Source: DAOUTW01 sp964523575 (GTDB lineage: Bacteria > Zixibacteria > MSB-5A5 > GN15 > JAAZOE01). Taken from it: a DNA stretch of 64,000 bases. Below the pieces are notes generated by a model. It was given only the letters and a program-made list of their open reading frames with translations. It searched no databases and had not been told where the DNA came from. The position numbers and the translations under genes are program-made. The first letter of the stretch is position 1, and each line of letters starts with the position of its first letter. The stretch covers positions 1-64,000 of the forward strand of contig CAZGAV010000008.1 of NCBI GenBank assembly GCA_964523575.1, in the 5' to 3' direction. Below are positions 33,555-41,259 of this stretch, in pieces.

Positions 33555-35501
33555 TTACCATCCATAAGAATCCATCCGGTCGCGATCCCAGATACTTCGG
33601 GGCCGGCCGCGCAGGAAATCCTTGATCCCGTCGATTATCCCCCGCGATATTTTCTTGCGGAATTTATCGGTTTTGAGCATCGCTTCCTGCTCCGGGATCA
33701 TCATGAAAGCGCATTCCACCAAAATCGCCGGATACTGGGTCGGACGGTCCACCGCCAGATTACCGTAATACCAGCCAAAATCATTCAATTTGATTTTGCG
33801 CGACAGGGCCCTTTGCACCGCCCGGGCCAGCGCCGCCGAATGAGGATTGTAATAAAAAGTCGAAACGCCATTATTGGCAAAAGGGTTGGACCCGTCAGGC
33901 AGGGCGTTGTTATGAATGGAAATGAAAATATCGGCCTTGTCCCGCACCGCGATTTTGGGCCGCTCGTATAAGGGCAAAGTGGTATCGGATGATCTGGTCA
34001 GGATCACCTCCGCGCCTTCATGTTCCAGGTCTCTTTTCAACCGCAGGGCGATCTTGAGATTGGCCTCTTTTTCGGTCAGGCCGGTCGGGCCGACCGCCCC
34101 CGGATCGGGACCATGACCGGGATCGATCACGAATCGAAAATCGGATATATCGTTTTTCTTCTTCGGAAATTTCTTAAGGTCGAAATGAAATTCCTTCTCG
34201 ACATAATAAGCGTCATAACCCCAAATGCGCGCTTCGGTCAAAAATATCTCCAATCCATAAACGCCCGGTTCCGGCTGGAACCAGACAATATGATCGATCA
34301 GCGCGTCAGAGTTATCATAGCGAATCCAGTCGGTGTCGGAATCGGCACCGTAAAGGAACAAGGTGATCGAATGCTCATCGATATCTTCCACAACCCGGAA
34401 AGGATGTCGCGCCGACGTCGCAACGATCACCGCCACCTTATCGGGATAATTCACCGTCGTCAGGCGGCTGATATAGGAATTATCCGGCGGCGTCCCCTCC
34501 GGCAGGATCACAGCCGCCGTATCCGGTATCCAGCCGTATTGATAATCCGATAATTTCAGCTTAATCCATTTATCTGCCAGTCCGGCAATTTCGGCCCTGA
34601 TTCCGGCCGGTTGAAAAATGCACAGATAACCCTTACCCGGCCCGGTCCGGATAACCGTCAGGCTGTCGATCAATTCCGCCATCATCGGCGGGTTCTGATT
34701 CAGGATTCGAATCGGTGTCTTCGAGGTGTCAATTTTGAGCGCCGGCAAAGAACCGAGGTCATGAATCGCCAGCGGTGTTGTTTTCAGTTCGGAGGCGTAC
34801 CGAATCAGCCAGGTCATCTGCATAAACGACGGCGGATAAATGCCATAAATCAATCGCAGGCTATCGTCCTTGATATCGGGAACAATCAGCGACCCGCGAT
34901 AAATTCCCCTGATCAGCAACGAGTCCGGGGTGGGCGAAATAGCTTCGTCACCTCTTTCGAAGACCGATTCGCCGCGATAATAATTCTGCGGCGGCATTTC
35001 AATCATGGGAATCGTATCTCCGGTGTTGGCGATGACACAGAAGGCGTTGCAGTAAGGTGTCGCGGCAAACGATATTTCGACCGCATCCCCCGACCTGACC
35101 CAGAGCGGTCCGGCCGGTTTGAACGATCCGGGAACGAAATACAGACTGTCATAGGAATATCGAGGCAGGACTGGCAGATTGACCGTCACTGTCAGCGTAT
35201 CAGTAAGACCGCCCTTTTCGGCCTGCAAAAAGAAATCGAACGGCCCCGGATTCACCGGCAAAAATGCCAGCCAGCCGCCGTCCTTGTGAACCTTGACCAA
35301 CTGGCCGTTAATGACCAGGTTCGAACCGGGCGTCACCGAACCGAAAATAAAATTGGAATCGACCGCCGCAATATTCTGATTCGGCTTGGGATAGACCACC
35401 TTCAGGTTCAACGGCCCCGCCGGAGCCATAGAACTCAGGAGAAGAATCAAAGCTATGCTGTAGGCGACTCTACGCAAAGACCACCCCGTGTCCGAATTCA
35501 T
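33555..35501 (-). CDS. Exported N-acetylmuramoyl-L-alanine amidase (Amidase_3) with large N-terminal region
   Basis: About 648 residues. It has an N-terminal signal segment (VAYSIALILLLSSMAPAGP). A long N-terminal part of beta-type domains (about 30-450), including SH3-like and Ig-like stretches, comes before the zinc amidase domain (about 455-640). The zinc and catalytic residues are present: His in DPGHG, Glu in TEKEANLK, His in SIHNN, and the catalytic Glu in ILVECAFM. It cleaves the bond between MurNAc and L-Ala in the cell wall. The ATG at 35501, with AGGA before it, overlaps the end of the epimerase gene by 32 bases; an earlier start at 35528 is possible. It is the third gene of a murein-peptide operon. 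Confidence 0.9.
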   Translation of the reverse strand: MNSDTGWSLRRVAYSIALILLLSSMAPAGPLNLKVVYPKPNQNIAAVDSNFIFGSVTPGSNLVINGQLVKVHKDGGWLAFLPVNPGPFDFFLQAEKGGLTDTLTVTVNLPVLPRYSYDSLYFVPGSFKPAGPLWVRSGDAVEISFAATPYCNAFCVIANTGDTIPMIEMPPQNYYRGESVFERGDEAISPTPDSLLIRGIYRGSLIVPDIKDDSLRLIYGIYPPSFMQMTWLIRYASELKTTPLAIHDLGSLPALKIDTSKTPIRILNQNPPMMAELIDSLTVIRTGPGKGYLCIFQPAGIRAEIAGLADKWIKLKLSDYQYGWIPDTAAVILPEGTPPDNSYISRLTTVNYPDKVAVIVATSARHPFRVVEDIDEHSITLFLYGADSDTDWIRYDNSDALIDHIVWFQPEPGVYGLEIFLTEARIWGYDAYYVEKEFHFDLKKFPKKKNDISDFRFVIDPGHGPDPGAVGPTGLTEKEANLKIALRLKRDLEHEGAEVILTRSSDTTLPLYERPKIAVRDKADIFISIHNNALPDGSNPFANNGVSTFYYNPHSAALARAVQRALSRKIKLNDFGWYYGNLAVDRPTQYPAILVECAFMMIPEQEAMLKTDKFRKKISRGIIDGIKDFLRGRPRSIWDRDRMDSYGW

Positions 35502-36468
35502 TGGCAATCCTGATCTTCCCCTTGTCATAGGTCAATCCCGAAAAGGGGTCGTTTTCGACCAGGAGCCGCCCGTCGAGATCGAGATAATCGGCCAGAGCCG
35601 ACAGGTGCCAGGCGGCGGCGATCCCGACCGATGATTCGATCATGCATCCCAGCATGACTTTCAATCCCAAAGAGCGGGCTGTCCGGATCGCTTCGATGGC
35701 CGTTTCCAGACGGCCCGATTTCTGTATCTTTATATTGACTCCGTCGACATATTCGGCCACTCTCTTGACGTCCTCCGCAGAAACCACCGACTCATCCATA
35801 AAAAGCGGTATCCCCGTTTTTTCGCGCAGACGCTTCCAGCTATCGACCGCTTCCGGCGCGAAAGGCTGTTCGATCAACTCGACCCGGTGCCGGTCCACCG
35901 CCGACACGACCCGCATAGCGTCATCATAATTCCAACTGCCGTTGGCGTCGATCCGGAAATGAGCTTCGGCGCTGGCATTCATGATGGCAATCATGGCCCG
36001 ATTGCGGCTGTCGCCATGATCCATCTTGACCTTGATATGGCTGAAACCAAGTTCCAGTTGTTCGGCCAACGATTCCCGGTCACCGACCGAAATCGTGATC
36101 GAAGTCGGCATTGTTTGGGGGACGTCGAGGCCCAGATTTTTATAAAGCGGCAGGCCTTTCCGTTTTGAATCCAGATCATGCCAGGCGGTCGAAAGGGCGC
36201 ACATCGCCGGCGCGCATAAGGTGTTTCCCAATGATTCGATCGCGCCCGTGATTTCAGGGGCGTCGAATTTCGATAAAAGTCCTACGGCCATACCGAGATG
36301 TTGATCGATTTCATCCGGCGTCACCCCATAATGAATCGAGCCCGAGGCTTCCCCCAGTCCCAGCCCGTCCATGACCAGGACAAAATTCCGTTTGCGGCTT
36401 TCATGGCCGCCGGCGATGATGAAATCGCGTTTGAGCCGAAGCTCTATGGCCCGCACCTCGGCCCGCAT
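35470..36468 (-). CDS. ykfB: L-Ala-D/L-Glu epimerase (enolase superfamily)
   Basis: A cytoplasmic enzyme of about 332 residues that epimerises the second residue of murein-derived L-Ala-D-Glu so that the dipeptide can be recycled. The enolase-superfamily active site is complete: Lys in SHIKVKMD, Asp in RIDANGSW, Glu in ELIEQPF, Asp in MDESV, and Lys in VNIKIQKSG. The start may be the GTG at 36471 or the ATG at 36468; both overlap the stop of the endopeptidase gene. Sitting between a YkfC-like endopeptidase and an amidase, it is assigned to muropeptide recycling rather than to another dipeptide. The exact dipeptide specificity is inferred from context. Confidence 0.88.
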   Translation of the reverse strand: MRAEVRAIELRLKRDFIIAGGHESRKRNFVLVMDGLGLGEASGSIHYGVTPDEIDQHLGMAVGLLSKFDAPEITGAIESLGNTLCAPAMCALSTAWHDLDSKRKGLPLYKNLGLDVPQTMPTSITISVGDRESLAEQLELGFSHIKVKMDHGDSRNRAMIAIMNASAEAHFRIDANGSWNYDDAMRVVSAVDRHRVELIEQPFAPEAVDSWKRLREKTGIPLFMDESVVSAEDVKRVAEYVDGVNIKIQKSGRLETAIEAIRTARSLGLKVMLGCMIESSVGIAAAWHLSALADYLDLDGRLLVENDPFSGLTYDKGKIRIANEFGHGVVFA

Positions 36469-37262
36469 CACAGCACCCGTCGAGCCAGAAGGTAATTGCG
36501 GTCGAGATCGGCGCGATAGTTGACGGCTTTGGGATTCAGGGAATCGAATGAAACCATGCCCCGGCCGGCCGAGGCGTGCAGGATTTCAGTTCCGCCGCAA
36601 GAAATCGCCACATGCCCCGGAAAGAATAGCAGATCGCCGGGGCGAAGATCGGCGCGCGCCACCTCCAAGCCGACCTCGCGTTGTTTCTTGCTGTCCCGGG
36701 GCAATTTTATTCCATGGAAGCCATAAACGATCTGCACCAGCCCGCTGCAATCATACCCGTTGGGAGTGAGTCCGCCCCAAAGGTAGTGCACGCCCAGAAA
36801 ACGGGCCGCCGTCAACACCAGTCTCTTTCCGGTTACGATGGATTTATTTTTGCCGGCTATAGGTTGCAGATTATTCTTGCCGATCGGCGCCCGGACATGG
36901 CCCGGCGGCAGTTCAAAATGAATCCGGCCCCGATGCTTTCTGATAACCAGCTCGGTTCCGAAAAACAGCCGAAACGGGTAGGCCGGGACCCCGAGACCAC
37001 TCTTGATCAAAACCGTTTCGGCCTTGACTTTTCGCTTCGGCCGGCTAATATATTTGTCCCAGATATCTTTGGGCACCTGATAAATATGTCCGGTTCGGCA
37101 CCAGCCGGAATACTTGTCGGTCAGGGTCACGCGCGAGAATTTATTGCGCTTTCCGCCTATTTCGACCGCCATTCCGAAAAGTAATTGACTGCGCCGTTCC
37201 GAAGTCGATTCCGGCTCTGCCCGGAGATCGGTGACGGGAACATTGATTATTCCATACTGCAC
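36468..37262 (-). CDS. ykfC: NlpC/P60 endopeptidase with SH3-like domain (YkfC-like)
   Basis: A 264-residue cysteine peptidase without a signal peptide. The N-terminal SH3-like region (INVPVTDLRAEPE, YSGWCRTGHIYQV) is followed by the NlpC/P60 domain: catalytic Cys in GYDCSGLVQ (about residue 165), His in PGHVAISCGG and a third polar residue in ILHASAG. It resembles Bacillus YkfC, which cuts L-Ala-gamma-D-Glu from diaminopimelate in internalised murein peptides, and it is followed directly by the epimerase that uses the released dipeptide. The start codon is GTG at 37262, without a clear ribosome site. Confidence 0.88.
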   Translation of the reverse strand: MQYGIINVPVTDLRAEPESTSERRSQLLFGMAVEIGGKRNKFSRVTLTDKYSGWCRTGHIYQVPKDIWDKYISRPKRKVKAETVLIKSGLGVPAYPFRLFFGTELVIRKHRGRIHFELPPGHVRAPIGKNNLQPIAGKNKSIVTGKRLVLTAARFLGVHYLWGGLTPNGYDCSGLVQIVYGFHGIKLPRDSKKQREVGLEVARADLRPGDLLFFPGHVAISCGGTEILHASAGRGMVSFDSLNPKAVNYRADLDRNYLLARRVL

Positions 37263-37324
37263 ATTTAATCAATATCGATTCGCGTCCCGGGCCGCAATTA
37301 AAAACTGAACGATGAAGGATGGGT

Positions 37325-37356
37325 CAAAAAAAAAGGGCGCCTCGATGAGACGCCCT
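37325..37356 (-). terminator. Terminator of the ftsK-to-aminotransferase operon
   Basis: On the minus strand, GGGCG(T)CTC ATC GAG(G)CGCCC forms a near-perfect stem (37355-37335) followed by nine T (37334-37326). It lies 21 bases after the aminotransferase stop. Confidence 0.9.
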
Positions 37357-37376
37357 CAATGCATTCATATCGCGAA

Positions 37377-38561
37377 TTACTTGACCCCTTCTTTGATCAA
37401 AGCCGGCATCGCCTTCTTCATGCGGTCGATGGCCATCCCGATATTTTCGATGGAATTGGCGTACGAAAACCTCAGGTAACCCTGGCCATAATCGCCGAAA
37501 GCCGTCCCTGACAATCCGGCCACGCCCAGTTCGGTCAGGAGGTAATCGGCCAATTCGCGCGAATCCCAGCCGGTGCCGGTGATATTGGGCCAGACATAAA
37601 AGGCTCCCGGCGGTTTCAGGCAGGTAAAGCCCTCGATCGAATTCATACCATCCACGATGAATTCCCGCCGTCTCTTGAATTCCGCGATCATTTTCGCCGG
37701 CGCTTCCTGAGGCCCCAGAAGCGCTTCGGGCAGGGCTTTTTGGGCGAAGGAAGTTGCGCAGGAAGTGATATTAGTCTGCATTCGCACTACCCCGGCGGCG
37801 ACTTCTTTGGGCAGTAACCCCCACCCCAGCCGCCAGCCGCACATGGCGTACACTTTCGACATCCCGTCTAAAACCATCACCCGATCCATTTTCTTGTCGA
37901 GCTGAGCAACTGACATATATTCGGTGTCATAGATGATCCGGGAGTAGATTTCATCGGTCATAATCATGAAATCATGGTCGCAGGCCAGCTTGTAAATCCG
38001 CTCCAGATCATCGGGCGTCAGCACCGAACAGGTCGGATTCTGCGGCGAATTGATAATTAAAAGCCGGGTACGGGAAGTTATCAGGCTTTCCAGTTCGTCC
38101 ACGTCGAGACGGAATTCGTTCTCTTCGCGAAGAGGAATCGGCACCTTGGCGGCCCCGCTGAAATCGATCACCGATTTATAAATCGGATAACCGGGATCGG
38201 GATAAATGACCTCATCCCCGCTCTGGGCCAGCATCATGATCACCGCATACATGACTTCTTTACTGCCGGGCGTGATGACCACCTGATCGGGATCATACCG
38301 CACCCCGCGAAGCCGGTAAAAATATTCGGACACCGCCTCGCGGGCTTCAAGCATCCCGATCGGAGCTGTATAATGCGTATATCCGTCATTGATGGCCTTG
38401 ATGGCGGCGTCGCTGATATTGCGGGGCGTATCGAAATCAGGCTCGCCGATTTGCAAATGAATGACCTTGATCCCTTTTTCCCGCTCCAGCTTTTCAGCCC
38501 GGGCCAGCGTCTCGAAAGCCGATTCCGTACCCAGGCGCGACATTCGTTTGGCGAATTTCAT
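37377..38561 (-). CDS. PLP-dependent aminotransferase, class I/II (aspartate aminotransferase-like)
   Basis: A 394-residue cytoplasmic enzyme. Typical fold-type I motifs are present: LQIGEPDFDTP near residue 35, YTHYTAPIGMLEAREAV, INSPQNPTCSVL, and the PLP-binding Lys in DGMSKVYAMCGWRLGW (about residue 232). Family members transfer amino groups among aspartate, aromatic and other amino acids with 2-oxoglutarate. The exact substrate cannot be told; the AspC/PatA-like branch is most likely. It follows transketolase by 22 bases and is the last gene before a strong terminator. Confidence 0.92.
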   Translation of the reverse strand: MKFAKRMSRLGTESAFETLARAEKLEREKGIKVIHLQIGEPDFDTPRNISDAAIKAINDGYTHYTAPIGMLEAREAVSEYFYRLRGVRYDPDQVVITPGSKEVMYAVIMMLAQSGDEVIYPDPGYPIYKSVIDFSGAAKVPIPLREENEFRLDVDELESLITSRTRLLIINSPQNPTCSVLTPDDLERIYKLACDHDFMIMTDEIYSRIIYDTEYMSVAQLDKKMDRVMVLDGMSKVYAMCGWRLGWGLLPKEVAAGVVRMQTNITSCATSFAQKALPEALLGPQEAPAKMIAEFKRRREFIVDGMNSIEGFTCLKPPGAFYVWPNITGTGWDSRELADYLLTELGVAGLSGTAFGDYGQGYLRFSYANSIENIGMAIDRMKKAMPALIKEGVK

Positions 38562-38583
38562 ATCCTCTACCCCTTGCAGGAGG

Positions 38584-40596
38584 TTATTTATTCTTGAGAA
38601 GTTTCACGGCCCGCTCGGCGATATGTTCCGCCGACAGACCGAATTCCTTAATCAATTGCCACGGCTTGCCCGATTCGCCGAAACGATCGTCAACACCGAG
38701 CATATCGAACAAAATCTTCTTTCCGGCCAGTTCCGGACGGCCCAGTATCGTCGAGGCGATCCAATTGCCGAATCCGCCGACCTGGTGTTCCTCGCAAGTC
38801 AGCACCGCGCCGGTTTCACTCGCCGCCCTGACAACCGCCTCGCGATCCAGCGGCTTGACGGTATGAACATTGACCACTCGGGTTTCGATACCGTAATCCT
38901 GTTTTAATATCCACGCCGCCCGACAGGCCTCGGCCGTTTCCGGTCCGCAGGCGATCAGGGCGATATCCTCGTTCTCATTCTTATAATCCGGGGCCAGAGC
39001 GATATCGAAGGCGTCGATGAATTTCTCTTTCTCTCCGCGAAAACGATACACGTTGGCCACGCCAAATTTGAAAGGCGAATCGTCACGGGTGATGATCGGC
39101 GTCGCCTCGCGCGCGAAACGGATATACTTGGGTCCGACGATTTCGAAAAGCATGGCCCTGGTCATTTTCTTGACCTCCAGCGAATCGCAGGGCGCGGCCA
39201 CATGCATATTAGGCAGGCCGCAAATCTGAAATAATGATTCCAACTCCTGATGCGTCGCCCCATCCGGACCGACCGAAACGCCGCCATGAGCGCCGACGAT
39301 GAGGACATTGAAATCGCCATAGCAGACAGAAACCCGCAACTGATCCAAGTTGCGTGCCGATGCAAAGACGCCATAGGTACCGAAAACCGGGATCTTCCCT
39401 TCCTTGGCCAGCCCCGCCGCCACAGTCGTCCCGCCCTGCTCGGCCACGCCGACAGAGAACCAGCGGTTTAGCCGTTCCGGATGCTTCTTGTAAAATTGCG
39501 ATATGGTAATCGAATCCGAAATATCGGCCCCGATGCAGACGATGCGTTCATCGTCGCCGTATTCCTCCAGCGCCCGGCCCAGCCCCTTCCGGGTCGGGTC
39601 CATATCGACCTTCATCGTCTCGCCGAGGTTCCACCAATAATCGCGCTTGAATCGAGGCATCTTGGCTGTCAGTTTTGTCTCCACCTCGGCCTGATAATCC
39701 GACACGATTTTCATAAATTTGCCGACATCGAATGTCTCCGTCAGCCCCAGTTCAGCTAATGCCTTATCCAGTTCATCCCGTTTGGGCGGCTTGCCGTGCC
39801 AGCCGACGACGTCCTCCATAAAACTAACGCCCTTGCCCTTGACTGTACGGGCCATGATGCAGGTCGGCTGATCGGTGTCGTTGTTATAAGCCTGCTCCAG
39901 CGCCGGGACAATCTCTTCCATCCGATGACCGTCAATCTCGATAACCCGCCAACCGAAGGCTTTATATTTATCCACCAGCGGTTCGAGACGCATCACGTCT
40001 TCGGTTTTGCCGTCGATCTGAAGCCGGTTGCGGTCGATGATCAGGATCAGGTTATTCAGCTTGAAATTCGAGGCCGCCATGGCCGCCTCCCACATGGAAC
40101 CTTCCTGTTGTTCGCCGTCCGACGAGATGACAAAAGTGCGATAATCTTTCTTATTCAAACGCGCCGCCAAAGCGACGCCGACGGCTACGGAAAATCCCTG
40201 CCCCAACGATCCCGACGATATCTCCACTCCGGGCAACTCGCGCCAGTGGGGATGACCCTGAAACGGCGCCCACAGGGCCCGCAATTTGGCCAGTTCCTCT
40301 TCCGGAAAATATCCCGACATCGCCAGCGATACATACAAGGCCGGGGCTTTATGGCCCGCCGACCAGACGATGCGGTCTCGGTCTTCCCATTGCGGATCCT
40401 GAGGATTGTGCTTGGCTATTTTCAGATAAAGCGCCGCCAGTATATCCATCATCGACAAGGTGCCGCCTGAATGACCCGATCCGGCACAGCACAGCGAAAC
40501 AAGATTCAAACCGCGCATATAATTGGCGCGCTCTTTCAGCTGTTCGATGGTAAAATTGGCGTCAATCCTCGCCGAATTGAATTCCACGGACCCCAT
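38584..40596 (-). CDS. tkt: Transketolase
   Basis: A 670-residue thiamine-diphosphate enzyme of the pentose phosphate pathway. The N-terminal half has CAGSGHSGGTLSMMDILAALYL and the ThDP/Mg motif SSDGEQQEGSMWEAAMAA (the usual GDG is SDG here), then ILIIDRNRLQIDG. The middle pyrimidine-binding domain has the catalytic Glu region WFSVGVAEQGGTTVAAGLA and GVFASARNLDQLRVSVC. The C-terminal domain includes EEHQVGGFGNWIASTI. The length is that of a single-chain transketolase. It follows coaE with a 66-base gap and precedes the aminotransferase, probably in the same transcript. Confidence 0.95.
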   Translation of the reverse strand: MGSVEFNSARIDANFTIEQLKERANYMRGLNLVSLCCAGSGHSGGTLSMMDILAALYLKIAKHNPQDPQWEDRDRIVWSAGHKAPALYVSLAMSGYFPEEELAKLRALWAPFQGHPHWRELPGVEISSGSLGQGFSVAVGVALAARLNKKDYRTFVISSDGEQQEGSMWEAAMAASNFKLNNLILIIDRNRLQIDGKTEDVMRLEPLVDKYKAFGWRVIEIDGHRMEEIVPALEQAYNNDTDQPTCIMARTVKGKGVSFMEDVVGWHGKPPKRDELDKALAELGLTETFDVGKFMKIVSDYQAEVETKLTAKMPRFKRDYWWNLGETMKVDMDPTRKGLGRALEEYGDDERIVCIGADISDSITISQFYKKHPERLNRWFSVGVAEQGGTTVAAGLAKEGKIPVFGTYGVFASARNLDQLRVSVCYGDFNVLIVGAHGGVSVGPDGATHQELESLFQICGLPNMHVAAPCDSLEVKKMTRAMLFEIVGPKYIRFAREATPIITRDDSPFKFGVANVYRFRGEKEKFIDAFDIALAPDYKNENEDIALIACGPETAEACRAAWILKQDYGIETRVVNVHTVKPLDREAVVRAASETGAVLTCEEHQVGGFGNWIASTILGRPELAGKKILFDMLGVDDRFGESGKPWQLIKEFGLSAEHIAERAVKLLKNK

Positions 40597-40662
40597 GCAT
40601 CCTCCGGTTTGGAAAAGTAGGTAACGATTTTTAGAAAAAGGTGTGGAATTTTCCCGGAGAAG

Positions 40663-41259
40663 TCAACCGATTTCTGTCACGATAAGCTTCCGATACAGCG
40701 TTTTCGCCTTTATTCGGAGACTGGTAAGGTCTTCATTGTTGGTAATGACGAAATCCGAACCCCGGCGCATTTGAGATAGCGGTAACTGCGACTGCATTCT
40801 TTGCCGAATTTCCTCCCGACTCAGGCCCGCGGCCAGAAGTCTCCGGATGCGGATTTGAGTATGGGCCGAGACCAGGACGGTATAATCCATATGGCTCTGA
40901 TAATTCCAGTATATCAGCAAAGCGGCATCGACGACCGCATGCTGTCCGCTTCGGCGAGCCGCCTCCAGACGTCGATCCAACTCGGCCAGAAGAGGCGGAT
41001 GAACGATGGCATTCAACATCTCCGTGTTTTGTTTGGTGGAGAAAGCCACCCGCCCCAGATAACGGCGATCGAGTTTGCCCTGCGGTGTAAGTATCGTCTT
41101 TCCGAATTCGAGCGTCAACCGATGCAAGACCGCGGCGTCGTTTTCGACCACTTCCCTGCCGATCCGGTCACAGTCGATCAACTCCGCCCCCAATTGCGCA
41201 AAAACGGCCGCCGCTTCCGATTTGCCCGAACCGATCAAACCGGTGACGCCGATAATCAT
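40663..41259 (-). CDS. coaE: Dephospho-CoA kinase
   Basis: A 198-residue P-loop kinase that phosphorylates dephospho-CoA, the last step of coenzyme A synthesis. The N terminus IIGVTGLIGSGKSEAAAVF holds the P-loop (GLIGSGKS). LIDCDRIGREV carries the conserved substrate-site Asp, and HPPLLAELDRRL and VVDAALLIYWNYQSHMD are typical. The start ATG shares bases with the polA stop (TAATG), so it is coupled to polA, a linkage common in other bacteria. Confidence 0.96.
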   Translation of the reverse strand: MIIGVTGLIGSGKSEAAAVFAQLGAELIDCDRIGREVVENDAAVLHRLTLEFGKTILTPQGKLDRRYLGRVAFSTKQNTEMLNAIVHPPLLAELDRRLEAARRSGQHAVVDAALLIYWNYQSHMDYTVLVSAHTQIRIRRLLAAGLSREEIRQRMQSQLPLSQMRRGSDFVITNNEDLTSLRIKAKTLYRKLIVTEIG

